DNA of 64,000 nucleotides from Isoetes taiwanensis (taxonomy: Eukaryota; Streptophyta; Lycopodiopsida; Isoetales; Isoetaceae): assembly GCA_021234155.1 (NCBI GenBank), contig JAJEKV010000068.1, positions 62,001 through 126,000 of the forward strand, read 5' to 3'. The translations under genes and the position numbers were made by a program. Below the pieces are notes generated by a model, which ran no database searches, was not told where the DNA came from, and was given only the letters and a program-made list of their open reading frames with translations. Numbering within the stretch: the first letter of the stretch is position 1; each line of letters opens with the position of its first letter. Of the stretch, positions 10,151 through 21,339 are shown one piece after another.

Positions 10151-10632
10151 TGTGGTTTTTTATGGTTTTCTAAGAATCCATGTATGATCAAGTTGTCCAC
10201 ATGCCATTATGAAAGAGCTTGTAGAGCGTGAAACTTGAAGACATTCATCACTTGGCAACTTGTAGCGAAGAACCATGGACACTGGTTTGGCATCATATAG
10301 GCATTTCTTGAAGAATATTTGATCACAAGCATCTTGAACACTTGAAGTCAAAGGTTGAAGACCCCAAAGTGAAAGTTTGGAAGACCACTTGAATTTCAAT
10401 GGTACTTCACATGAGCCATGATGTTAGTTCTTAAGGTATGATTTGCTATTTCCCAAAGGTCTTCACTACCATTCCACCCAGAAAAATCATCTCTTTATCC
10501 ATCATTTTCTCCCTTTTTATATACCATTGCCATTTGTCGAGACCAAAGTTCGCAAGACCATTTTTCCTAGTGTCAAAAGTACACCATTTATCCATCACAT
10601 ACAAAAAATTGCTAAAATTCCATCCAATTTAG
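10151..10632. other. Internal region between CACTA-like end and 19-bp array
   Basis: Contains short open frames on both strands (10160-10399 minus, 10438-10652 plus) with no recognisable similarity. Probably transposon interior sequence. Confidence 0.35.
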
Positions 10633-12293
10633 CTCAGGCTCAAACATGCTAAGGTGGCTCAAACATGCCATGTAGGCTCCAATATGCCACCTAGGCTCTA
10701 ACATGCCAAGGTGGCTCAAACATGCCACGTGGGCTCCAACATGCCAAGGTGGCTCAAACATGCCATGCGGGCTCCAACATGCAACCTAGGCTCCAACATG
10801 CCAAGGTGGCTCAAACATGTCACGTGGGCTCCAACATGCCATCCAGGCTCCATCATGCCAAGGTGGCTAAAACATGCCACCTAGGCTCCAACGTGCCACC
10901 TAGGCTCCAACATGCCAAGATGGCTCAAACATGCCACCTCGACTCCAACATGCCACCTAGAATCAAACATGCCAAGGTGGCTCAAACATGCCACCAGGCT
11001 CCAAGATGCCAAGGTGGCTCAAACATGCCACGTAGGCTCCAACATGCCACCTAGGCTTCATCATGCCAAGGTGGCTCAAACATGCCACCTAGGCTCAAAC
11101 ATGCCAAGGTGGATCAAACATGCCATGCAGGCTCCAACATTCCACCTAGGTTTCAACATGCCAAGGTGGCTCAAACATGCCACCTAGGCTCAAACATGCC
11201 ATGCGCGCTCCAAGATGCCACCTTGGCTCCAACATGCCAAGGTGGCTCAAACATGCCACATGGGCTCCAACATGCCAAGGTGGCTTAAACATGCCACCTA
11301 GCCTCAAACATGCCAAGATGGCTCAAACATACCACACAGGCTCCAACATGCCTTCTAGACTCAAACATGCCAAGGTGGCTCAAAGATGCCACGTGGGCTC
11401 CAACATGCCACCTAAGCTCCAACATCCACCTTGGCTCAAACATGCCAAGGTGGCTCAAACATGCCACGCTTGCTCCAACATGCCAAGGTGGCTCAAACAT
11501 GCCACGCAGGCTCTAACATGCCACCTAGGCCCCAATATGCCAAGGTGGCTCCAACATGCCACCTAGGCTACAATGTGCCACCTAGGTTGCAAACATGCCA
11601 AGGTGGCTCAAACATGCCACATAGGCTCAAACATGCCACCTGGGCTCCAACATATCTAGGCTCAAACATGCCAAGGTGGCTCAAGCATGCCATGAAGGCT
11701 CCAACATGCCAACTAGGCTCAAACATGCCAAGGTGGCTGAAACATGCCACGTGGACTCCAACATGCCACCTAGGTGGCTCAAACATGCCACCTAGGCTCC
11801 AACATCCACCTAGCCTCAAACATGTCAAGGTGGCTCAAACATGCCAAGTGGGCTCCAAAATGCCACCTCGGCTCAAACATGCGAAGGTGGCTCAAACATG
11901 CCACCTAGGCTTTAATATCCACCTATGCTTAAACATGCCAGGATGGCTCAAACATGCCACCTAGGCTCAAACATGCCAAGGTGGCTCAAACATGCCACAT
12001 GGACTCCAACATGCCAAGGTGGCTCAAACATGCCACGTGGGCTCCAACATGCCACTTAGGCTTCAACATACGAAGGTTGCTCAAACATGCCACGCATGTC
12101 AAACATGCTAAGGTGGCTCAAACATGCCACGCGGGCTCCAACACGCCAAGATGGCTCAAATATGCCACTTAGGCTCAAACATGCCAAGGTGGTTGAAACA
12201 TGCCATGTGGGCTCCAACATGCCACCTATGCTCCAACATGCCAAGGTGGCTCAGGCATGCCACCTAGGCACAAATACGCCACCTAGGCACTCC
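10633..12293 (+). repeat. 19-bp tandem array, main block (1.66 kb)
   Basis: About 87 units of 19 bp in two main types, CCAAGGTGGCTCAAACATG and CCACGTGGGCTCCAACATG (also CCACCTAGGCTCCAACATG), often alternating. Every unit ends in AACATG and begins with CCA. The period is one more than a multiple of 3, so frames rotate and long repetitive ORFs appear on both strands; these are artefacts. Arrays of the same unit occur at 14068-14160 (reverse), 45070-45345 and 62937-64000. Confidence 0.93.
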
Positions 12294-14070
12294 AAGCGGT
12301 GACATGGCATGCCAACTAAGCAAGGCCAAGTTTTGACTAGGCCAAAAATGAAAAGATATCCATCTTTGGTCTTTTCATTGGGTGATGTTGGCAAATTTTG
12401 GTTGACATGGCTAGATGGTGGTGACATGGACATGATGACTAGGACTTTATGCAAGATATGATAACCTTTAGAATCTTTGATAGAGGAGTTTGGCAAGGGA
12501 TAGAATAGAGGGATCTTGAAGAACTTAAATGCTGACACCTTTCCCCAAATCGAATCAGGCCAGGAATTTGCGCAGCTTCCTCACCAGAGGGGAGAGGCCA
12601 GACCCTAGGAGATGGACCTCAAAAAGGTTGTGGAGGTAGCCTTTACTGCCAACGATCCTCCGGGAGGGCAAATGCCAATGCCCCCCCTCCTGGAGCTCGG
12701 TTTCCCTATCCGACTATTGAATCCAATCCAAGATCCGTCTGAAAGAACTTATCAAACCGTGAAGCGTCCTACGGTCGAGCGTGTAGAAACCCAAGTGTTT
12801 TGTCATTCGAGCAGTACAAAGGCTCCAGAATGGAGATTTGACTTCGCCATGTCATTCGGAATGGCAAATTTACCCTAGGGACCAAGTTACACGGTATTTT
12901 TGGCAACAAAAGAAACACGAACCTCTACATGGCAGTATTCTGCAGCCACCTCTTAGGTCAATTGACTACGAACGTGTTGGGCATGAGCTACCTTGGCGCT
13001 TCTTGGAGAAAGGGTGGTCTTCCACCCACGAAACTTGGTCTCGAGGGTAATGTCGATGTTTTGAGTCCATTGGCAGAGTCAGTTTATAGTTCCGGAGTAG
13101 GAGAGTTGCCCATCCGTGGCCAAGGGCCTTCGGGAGAGGACCTTTGGGGCGAACTGCTTCTGGAAGATTTTAATGGGTCCGTCTTCGGGCATCAATACCC
13201 TCCCTCTACATGATCACATTGTGCAAGATCCTGATCGAATCTGACTAGGATATGGCCTCCGAAACGTAAGCCCTGTGGTTTGCTAGGTTATTGAAGGGTT
13301 TACGTTATGGAGGTCGCGATGTAGTCGGTTGCACTTGGGACATGGTCAAGAAGCTGCAGTTAAAACCATGAAGCAATAGGAACTGAAGGAATGTGGCTTG
13401 GATCTATTGGCCACCCCGAATGATCCCAAACAATTTTGCTACTGCAAAAGGCGCTCTTGGCTTCTATTTGCCATTATGGGAGGAGGATAAATCCAAACCC
13501 CATTCTGTCAATTCCTATTGCTTCGCGTCTTCAATTGCAGCTTCTCGGCCATTCCCAAGTGCAACCGACTAAAACTCGGCCTCCAAAACGTAAATCCTTC
13601 AATAACCTAGTAACACACAGGGTTTACATTTCAGAGGCTATATCCTAATTAGATTTGACCAGGATCTTGCACAATGTCATCATGTAGAGGGAGGGTGTTG
13701 ACACCAGAAGACGGACCCTTAAAACCTTCCGGAAGCAGTTCACCCTAGAGGTCCTGTCCCAAAGGCCCTTGGCCATGGACATGCAATTCTCCCACTCTGA
13801 AATTGTAAACTGACACACTTGGGTTTCTACATGGTCGAGCGCAGGACGCTGCACGGTTTGATAAGTTCCCCCGGGCAGATCTTGGATTTTTTTGAACCTC
13901 CTCGAAGCAGGTTACTTGAACGGTGGATTCAATGGTCGGATAGAGAAATCGAGCTCCGGGAAGGGTGGACATCACCCAATGAAAAGACCAAAGATGGACA
14001 TATTTTCATTTTTGGCCTAGTCAAAACTTGGCCTTGCTTACTTGGCATGCCATGTCACCATTTGGAGTGC
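12294..14070. repeat. Large imperfect palindrome (foldback arms)
   Basis: The left half reads as the reverse complement of the right half. Pairs seen by eye: 12294-12400 with 13968-14070; 12690-12800 with 13815-13960; 13080-13250 with 13640-13815; 13280-13395 with 13490-13620; the single-copy centre is about 13400-13490. The left arm has extra blocks (about 12400-12690 and 12800-13080). Shared landmarks include CTCCCTCTACATGAT and GGTTATTGAAGG. The outer edges carry the 19-bp array in opposite orientations. This is foldback-like architecture. ORFs inside are not recognisable. Confidence 0.8.
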
Positions 14071-14160
14071 TTAGATGGCATGTTTGAGCCTAGGTGGCAT
14101 GCTTGAGCCACCTTGGCATGTTGGAGCCTAGGTGGCATGTTGGAGCCCGTGTGGCATGTG
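14068..14160 (-). repeat. 19-bp array, inverted remnant
   Basis: Four to five units of the 19-bp repeat in reverse orientation (GGCATGTTGGAGCCTAGGT), immediately outside the right palindrome arm, mirroring the long array outside the left arm. Confidence 0.85.
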
Positions 14161-14334
14161 ATCAGGAGCCAATTTTATAAGTTGCAGGCCAATCAACCTT
14201 AAAACATTGACCTTAAAATTTATGGGCAACTCCAAACCCTTGTCGTCCAAACATCAATCCTAGCCTTCTGAGGGTCATGCTATGTACAATTGATAACACC
14301 ATAACAGTCAATTCGATGTCCTCAAGAGTGAATA

Positions 14335-14582
14335 GCATCAACCAATTGTAGATGGTTGGTGCCTCTCAAAGTAAAAGAAAAACCATAAACCACCTACTTA
14401 AATAGTCAAATTAACTTTGTTGATATAGCGTTAGTTAAGGACAAAGGTGTGATGATTGTTTTGCATCAATCAACTGTAGATGGTTGTTGCCTCTCAAAGT
14501 AAAAGAAAATCCATAAACCACCTGCTTAAAGGATCGAACTAACTCTGTTGATATAACGTTAAGTACAAAGGTGCAATGATAG
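14335..14582 (+). repeat. 128-bp tandem duplication
   Basis: Two copies beginning GCATCAAYCAA at 14335 and 14463, sharing GTAGATGGTTG and GCCTCTCAAAGTAAAAGAAA. Diverged at roughly one base in ten. Confidence 0.8.
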
Positions 14583-15880
14583 GTTTGGAGAATGTAACAT
14601 ACATGTGGTAGCCTAATATACTTTTTTATAGAAATTATGGACTTAGCTCTGGAAATGTATAACTTGGAGTCTCAAACAACCCTCTAAAAAACAAAACTCA
14701 ACCAATCTTTTGCCCCAAGCTTGCCAATTGCTAGTTAGATTTTTTCTGCCTCCAATTATCTAAATACCACCACTCCAAAGTTGGCAAGATGCCCTTGTAA
14801 CTTTTGTGATAATGTGGCCAAAATCACAAACCGTACATTTATTTCATAAGGTTTTTAAAGGTTTTTAAGAGTATTCATATAGGAATACCGTAGAAGTCTG
14901 AGCTGGAGGTCGAGTTTTGACCCCAGCTGACTTTAGGGTTTTGAGTGGGGCAAAATAATCTTAGGTTGAATGGTTTAGTTTCTTAGGTTATTTCTGGAAA
15001 GCACTGGCGATGGCGGTGGAGCAGCCGAGTGGCGATGGTAGTAGAGCAGCCATAGCTGCGCTTTGTGCTATTTGGAACTGCGGCTGTGTCTATTTTCTGT
15101 AGTTGCAGTTGCTCCGATGCTTCGACTGTTAAACGAGCACCTATGTTTAATCGCCTTTCCAGACATCAATTCGATGCAAAAAATCTAAAAGACGTTTTTT
15201 AAGCTGAACAGTTGAGTTTGAAGGAGAGCTCGGTTCCTGGAAGAGGAGAAAAGATTCAAAGAGAAAGATTTGGTATTTCTTTGATTTCTTTTCCACTTGA
15301 GCGCGACCGAATGGGGCAAAGAGCAGTTTGTTATTTTTTTCCCTCTCTGTCTTCTCTACACGTCTTAATCTGATTCAGGCCGAGATATTGCTACGTCCAT
15401 AATTTGCAGTGTATTCCTTTGCGTTGATACTTCCTTTACCAGATACATTTGCTCATTTAATATAGCTGTGCTGCTTTGGAATGTTTGATATATGTAGAAG
15501 AGCATGGGATCTTGCTCTATTCTGTTGAAAAGATATTATTGGGCAATACAGTTGTATCAGCTTAAAGTGCACAGACATTGACTACACTTACAAGAGGGCC
15601 ACCTTGTGATGCGGGTCAAATGGAGGTTGTTTGACCCCATCTTGATTTGGCGGCAACGGATCACATGCTGTCTCACTCCACGTGGGGAACTTCCACCCAG
15701 GCTTCAGACTGCAGTTGAATCCCAATAATGGTGTTAATTAGACACTCGTGGCTCCCCGATTCATCCCTGTAGCAACGAACGGCGTAGTGGAATCTGGGCC
15801 TTAGATGATGTCATTGACGAACAAATATTTTCATAAAGTTTATTGGACATTTTAAATTTTGATTATATGTTTAATAAATA
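14583..15880. other. No gene seen
   Basis: Mixed-composition sequence with a short GCGATGG repeat near 15005-15055 (two ~25-bp units). No convincing ORF, splice pattern or RNA gene. Confidence 0.4.
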
Positions 15881-16023
15881 TCACTTACATAAAATCCCAT
15901 GTATTCAACGGCCGAGATTAATGCTAAATCAGACGGCCTGGATTTTGATCCAGGTCCTATGATTTTATTGGTCGTTCCCTTCTCGCCTCCACCGCCTATT
16001 CTGCTTCATCGAGCATTTGCGTA

Positions 16024-16075
16024 TTCTGGGCGCCTATTCTGCTCGAATAGACTGGGCGCCTATTCTGCTCGAATG
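16024..16075 (+). repeat. Two-unit ~26-bp tandem repeat
   Basis: GGGCGCCTATTCTGCTCGAA occurs twice in a row in the presumed Helitron 5' region. Confidence 0.75.
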
Positions 16076-16186
16076 TTATGGCGTTTGCGCCCAGTCTGCT
16101 TCATCGACCGCATGCTTCATCGACCTCATCGATCCTAAAGCTGTCCTAAGAAGCAGGTATTGTCTTTTCTGGCCTGAAGCTCAATG

Positions 16187-16690
16187 CGGGACTGCGAAAC
16201 AGAGCTCTCTTGGTGCCGAACAGAGCTATGGCGACATGCAGAAATCCATAAAGTTTTGAGAGCGAGCATTTGGGATACATGTCAGAAGGTTGGACCGCAG
16301 CTAGAGGTGAGCTTGATTTGAAGTTAATCCCAAGTTTTTGTGTTGGATTGAAATGAAATGCTTTGTAAAATATGCAGGTGGGCAGAGCATTCACCGCTCT
16401 AGAGCAGCGTGAGACTGAAATAATAGGGGGCATTCAAACTGTGAGCCCCAAAGAACGTCGCCATAACGTCGAGATCAGCTTCTGCTATCTGAGGCAACAG
16501 ATTTTAAGGCTGCAATAGATCCAGCAATATCCGGTGGGGCTATTTCTCAGATTCGTCCTTTCTTTTTGCTTTTGATTTTTTCCTTTAGATCACTCATAAC
16601 ATCTTTTTATTTATTTAAAACAGGTGCTTCGCTGTGTTGAAGCGGTGTCAAAGCAGCTGGGGCAGCGGCTATTGCCATGCCTATTTCTTG
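16187..16690 (+). pseudogene. Captured gene fragment, three exon-like blocks
   Basis: Block 1 (16187-16306) reads TELWRHAEIHKVLRASIWDT then CQKVGPQLE and ends at a GTGAGC donor. Block 2 (from 16378) follows ATATGCAG and reads VGRAFTALEQRETEIIGGIQ, TVSPKERRHNVEISFCYLRQ, stopping at 16516-16518. Block 3 (16624-16688) follows AACAG and reads VLRCVEAVSKQLGQRLLPC. Phase is kept across the first junction. This is what an exon-intron segment copied by a Helitron looks like. Protein family not recognised. No start codon is placed. Confidence 0.5.
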
Positions 16691-16914
16691 CAGAACAGAT
16701 ATTACACCATTATATTCTGTTGTTTGTAACCGTACTCTGCTGTCTTTTTATTAATCTTTTCTTTGAACATACTCTGCTATGTCTTTTTATTAATCTTTTC
16801 TTTGCTATCAACATAGGCCTATTTTACTGTCAAGTTCGTGAAGATCTGCTACAAAAACAATGTGGCTGGGTTTAGCTTTCAAAGATGCAGAAAAGGGTGG
16901 CTAGTCTATGGTCT

Positions 16915-17061
16915 TGTTTCTTGTTGTATATCTGTTTCTTTCCATCCAATAATACCAAAGATGATCATATTTTTTTTCTCAATGCCTTTGTTTAGTATCA
17001 AGAATTCAAAATATGTTTCTTGCTGTACATCTGTTTCTTTCATTCAATAATAACAAGGATG
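16915..17061 (+). repeat. 99-bp tandem duplication split by the LINE
   Basis: Unit 1 is 16915-17013; unit 2 begins at 17014 and breaks at 17061 where the LINE starts, resuming at 20359-20409. Shared words: TGTTTCTTG, TATCAAGAATTCAAAATA. The intact first unit shows the order of the second unit before insertion. Confidence 0.85.
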
Positions 17062-20000
17062 CTTCCCCATGCGCATTGGATGGTGTGCCCTCTTTGTGCC
17101 GGAGTAACATTCTGTCTACCTCCATTTCTGATCATTACCCTCAGGTTTTGTCCAGTCAGGGTGCGGTTGCCTCTCGGCCTTCTCGGACGGTATTCCGCTT
17201 TGAACACCCGGCTTGGGCTGATCACATTTCTCGCCCCGGTGCGGAGTTGTGGCTTGATACCTTTTCATCTCCGGCTGGGTATGTCTGGTATGGTGACTGC
17301 GTTGGCCAGGGTGAAGCGTTTTGCTAAGGTCTTTGGTAGGCAGCGTGTGCAGCAGGAGCGGCAGGAGTTGCATAGTCTTTATCAGGAGTTGGAGAAGATT
17401 CGGGCGCAGCCTTCTGATGGCATTAGGGAGAATGCAGTGTTGCAGCGTATTGTTGCTTTGGAGCAGGTTAAAGTGCATGAGGCGCTGCGGTGAAGGCAGC
17501 CCTTACCTGGTTGAAGGAGGGGATACAAGTTCGCGGTGTTCTTCGAGCAGCGCCTAGGCAAATGGGCGATATGCAGCATCTATGGCGTCCCTTGCTTTGC
17601 CTGATGGCCGGACTTTGGAGGATCCCGCTGAGTTGCAGAGGTATGTGCATGCTCATTTCTCAGGGTTTTTTGCGCAGCGCACTCTTCCCTATGAGCAGGA
17701 GATGCAGGAGCTTGTTTTGGGGGCTGTTAAGCCATCTATTTTGCCTCACCAACGTGAGAGCTTGGAGCAGGAGCTCTCCAGAGAGGATTTAGCGGAGGCA
17801 TGTATGTGCATGGCCAAGGATAAATGTCCTGGGCTGGATGGCATCCCTGTGGAGTTCTTTCAGACTTATTGGGAGTGGGCTGGTGAGTCTGTGTACCAGG
17901 TGTATCTTGAGTTGCTGCAGTCTTCTCACATGGATAGGATCTTGAATACCGCATGCATTTCCTTGATTCCTAAGGTTAAGCAGCCTTCTACTATTAATGA
18001 TTGGAGGCCTATATCCTTGTTGTCCTCTGTGTACAAGATTATTGCGAAAAGCCCCGCCGAAGTTGAAGCCGGTGTTGACTTCTTCCATTAGTAAGGTGCA
18101 GTCTGGGTTTGTTCCTGGGAGGAACATTTTGACTAATGTTGCCGCAGCTTATGAGGGCCTTTATTGGGCCAGGAGAACAGGTCAAGGCATTGCCTATCTT
18201 AAGCTTGACTTTGCCAAAGCTTATGATAGTGTCCGTTGGGAGTTCTTGTCTGCCATGATGTTAGCGTTGGGCTGTGGTCCACGCTTTACAGAGACAGTCA
18301 TGAAGCTGCATAGGTCAGCCACGAGCCTCTGGTGTGGTGTGCGGGGGTGAACCCTCCGCCTTTTTCTCCTTAGGCGTAGGGTGCGTCAGGGGGTGCCCTT
18401 TGGCACCATTTTTGTTTACGATTGTGGCGAGGCAATTGTCTCAGTTGTTTTTGGCTGCAGTGGAGGAGGGGGTGGTGGATGGGCTTCGGATGCAGGATGG
18501 TAGTCAGCAGATTATTAACCAGTTCGCCGATGACACTTTTCTCTTCTTGGTGGCAGAAGAGAGGAATTTGCGGAATGTGAAGGGTTTGCTGGATACTTTC
18601 TCCTTGGCCTCAGGCATTCTTCTGAATTGGGGCAAATGCTCCGCATTATGGGCCCAGTTGACTCCGCCTCCCCCTTGTTTGGCTCTATTCCCTTGGAAGG
18701 TGCTTCCAGGTAATGTGTGTACTAAGCTGTTGGGTATTCCCTTTGGAGGGGATGTTTCCATGGGGAGGGTGTGGGATGAGATTTTGCAGGGGTTGCAGAA
18801 ACACCTCAATTGGTGGAAGGGTAGCAAGTTGTCCATGGCAGGTAGGATCACTATTGCCAAGTCAGTACTTTGTAGCACTCATGTGTATACAGCATCTGCG
18901 ATGTTAGCTCCTGAGGGTAAGATACAGGCTTTGGATAAGATTGTTCGAAATTTTGTGTGGGGCGGGGATGATGAAGGGGCGGTTGTTAAAGTGGCTTGGT
19001 GGAAGTGTCTCCGCCCCCGGGAGGATGGGGGCTTGGCCATTCTGGATTTGGCAATCGCATAGTAAGGTGTTGGTCTCTAAGTTTATTTGGAGCATTCTCG
19101 GATGGAGCATCTTCTCCTGGTGCGCACTATTGTGGCAATCTCTTCGCCATTGTGTGGCATTTGGAAAGTCGTTTGTGCATGTAGAGTTGCCCCGGCACCG
19201 CTGTATGGTCTCCGCCTTTCCCACATGCATCCCCTTTCTCACGGGGTGTTGCGGGCTTGGGATCACGCGGCGCGTGCTCTTCCAGCTAGATTATGCCTCG
19301 CCATCACCACTCTTCTCCTTTCTTGTGGGTTCCTCTACCCCACGTACTTGCCCTTGGTCGCCATCGCATGCTCTGACGCTAGTTCGCTGGAGGCGAAGCC
19401 GTCTGTGCTCACCTTGGAGGATTGGTATTGGGATGGTCAGCTAGCTTCGTGGGAGTTCTTTCGAGCTCGCTTTCGCCTGAAGGACAGTGACCGGGCTATC
19501 TGGGAACAAGTGGCGGGGAGTATTCCGCTACACATACCTATAGTCCCTCAGGATGATGTGGTGGTGCAGGTTTGGAAGGTTCATCCGGATGTTGTGTCTT
19601 CTTGTTTTGTGCGGTCTTGTTACCGGGTGCTGGCTATTCATGACACTCGCCCCCCTTCAGGCAAGTGGTCTCTGCAGCTTCCGGGTTCTCGATGGCGCTC
19701 GGTTTGGACGTGGACATGGAGCTCACTTCCCCCACCGAAGGTTAGGGTGCTTCTGTGGCAGGTGGTGCACCGCTGTATCAGGGTGAATGTCCTTGTGAGT
19801 CAGTTTAGGCCGGGTGTGAGCCCTCTTTGCCCTTGTTGTGGCCTTCATCGTTGAGGACCGTGGAGCATTGTCCGTTTTTATGCCCTCACTTGCGGGTTGC
19901 CCGGGATTGGGTCGGGCTCGCTTTGGTGAGATTGAATAGCCAACAATTGCTGCTTCATGTATATCCTGGTGCTTGGCCGCTCGTACGGCAGCAAGCCTTG

Positions 20001-20219
20001 CATCTGTGCGTGGCTTGGTTGGTGTGGTTGATTTGGAAGCGACGGCGGTTGTGGATCTTTCAGGGGATTCAGCAGCCTGCAGCCTCTCTGATTCCTCGAC
20101 TCAGGTACAAGCTATTTCAAAGCTTTTTGGTGTTCCCGGGATTAGTAGAGCGGAAGTTTTCCATTTGGCGGGACTTCTTGGGTGTGGTAGATGGTGATGG
20201 CCAGTTTGTACAGCAGTAG
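17062..20219 (+). pseudogene. LINE ORF2 remnant: EN end, RT, zinc-binding RVT domain
   Basis: ORF2 would nick target DNA and reverse-transcribe LINE RNA at the nick. Order seen: SISDHYPQV at about 17130 (endonuclease C-terminal SDH motif); ARVKRFAKVFG linker; DKCPGLDGIPVEFFQTYW (about 17818); LIPKVKQPSTINDWRPISLL (about 17965); QSGFVPGRNI; LDFAKAYDSVRWEFL (about 18205); CPLAPFLFTIV; the catalytic INQFADDTFLFL (about 18515); LLGIPFGG; the C-terminal KVRVLLWQVVHR with CPCCG and a following HCPFLCPH (zf-RVT). At least five frame changes break it (near 17320, 17490, 18045, 18340, 19055 and 19840), so it is dead. Motif order is that of plant L1 LINEs. The 5' truncation removed ORF1 and most of the endonuclease. 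Confidence 0.9.
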
Positions 20220-20346
20220 AGTTGCAGTTGTTGTGGAGTGTCGAGGTATCACTGTCTCTTTGGGGCAGTTCTCCTTCCTCCTCACTTGCTTTGTAACATT
20301 ATCATTCTTTTAATATATTGCTGACACAGTTCTTCAAAAAAAAAAA
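17062..20346 (+). mobile_element. L1-type LINE, 5' truncated, with 13-bp TSD
   Basis: A non-LTR retrotransposon copy bounded by AATAACAAGGATG at 17049-17061 and 20346-20358 (the first A's merge with the poly-A). It ends in TTCTTCAAAAAAAAAAAA. It starts at the end of the endonuclease domain and keeps RT and the C-terminal zinc-binding domain. It interrupts a 99-bp tandem duplication, so it is younger than that duplication. Confidence 0.93.
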
Positions 20347-20508
20347 ATAACAAGGATGGTCATAATATTTTTCTCAATTCCTTTGTTTTACTATCAAGAA
20401 TTCAAAATAAACATTTGTTTATCATCAAGAATTTAAAACATTCAAAATATATGAAGTTGTTTAACAAATAAAGAATGAAAAATGAATGTATTGACTATTG
20501 ATTTAGAG

Positions 20509-21100
20509 CACAAACATTTGGTTCCTTGAAGGAAATAACGCTAGCAAATTAACAGAAGCATATTAGATTCCTTAAAAGCATGTATGTTTTTAAAGGAAAC
20601 AATGCTAGGTTGCTTAAAAACAACATATAGAAACCAAAAGTTTATCCTAAAAAACCACACATAAGAAAACCACACAAGCTTTCTACCTGTAATAACTACA
20701 CTTAAAAACTACACCTTTCTACATGTGGATATTTTGCTAAACCACGTGTTATTATTTAGTAAAATCAACACTTGAAAACAACTACTATCTACGTGGATGT
20801 TCTGTTAAACCACATGTTGATTTTTTAGTAAAAACAACTACTGTTTTCAAAAACCACATGTGGATATTCTGTAAAACCACATGTTAGGTTTTTAGTAAAA
20901 ACAAAAAAAAACAACACCTAAAAACAACGCATTGAATTTTTCTCAAAAGGCTGTCAATTTTCTATGCATAGACTTTTTAGCCAAAAACTACACGTTGTTT
21001 CTAGCATTTTCGGAACAATACAACAGGTGGGCTTTAAGTGTTGTTTTTCTATGAAAAAGACAGCAAAAAACTACACATAGAGCCAAATTTGGGGTCAGTG
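20509..21100 (-). mobile_element. CACTA-like end, reverse orientation
   Basis: Ends in CCAAATTTGGGGTCAGTG at 21100, whose reverse complement CACTGACCCCAAATTTGG matches the CACT..ACCCC..TTTGG ends at 9859, 44803 and 55582. Upstream (20640-21060) are many AAAACCACACAT / AAAACTACAC words, the reverse-complement counterpart of the subterminal repeats. A possible opposite end, CACAAACATTTGGTTCC, lies at 20509, but no matching 3-bp flanks are seen. Confidence 0.45.
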
Positions 21101-21257
21101 TGAAATAGACACACTTTTCAAAACAAACCTTACCTTACCCATTAAACCTTCCTATAGGTAGCAGTCAACAAACTCGAATACAAGCACATCAAAAAATATA
21201 TTCTACAACAACCTGCAAAAAGCAGATTCAACAGATTCATTTACACGTCTCAATTTA

Positions 21258-21287
21258 TGCCCAGCAACGCTGGGCACCAGTACTAGT
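21258..21287 (+). mobile_element. Helitron 3' terminus (third intact copy)
   Basis: Eight-bp stem with AAC loop, spacer CCAGTA, CTAG at 21283-21286 and host T at 21287, preceded by CATTTACACGTCTCAATTTA, which matches the subterminal sequence of the other copies. Confidence 0.88.
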
Positions 21288-21339
21288 ATTATATTATTAT
21301 TTTAGTTCAAAAAGCATTACAAGCATATGGGTTTTCTTC

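Larger units (their letters stand above)
15881..21286 (+). mobile_element. Probable Helitron with captured exons, hit by a LINE
   Basis: The 3' end is firm: stem TGCCCAGC 21258-21265, AAC loop, GCTGGGCA 21269-21276, CTAG 21283-21286, host T. The 5' end is tentative: A followed by TCACTTACATAAAATCCC at 15881, then ACGGCCGAGATT and AATCAGACGGCC, resembling the AATCGGACGGCTGAGATT block at the start of the Helitron at 23582. The element would hold captured exons (16187-16690) and a 3.28-kb LINE insertion. Confidence 0.5.

Noticed and set aside
10633-12293. CRISPR-like array
   Set aside because: Units are contiguous with no unique spacers and the genome is eukaryotic.
10722-12302. ORFs of 60-177 codons with MPRWLKHAT / CHLGSNMP repeats
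   Set aside because: Direct read-through of a 19-bp tandem array in rotating frames on both strands.
9859-21100. A single 11-kb CACTA element from 9859 to 21100
   Set aside because: The ends face correctly, but the 3-bp flanks do not match (AAA versus TGA), and a Helitron boundary and other elements lie between.
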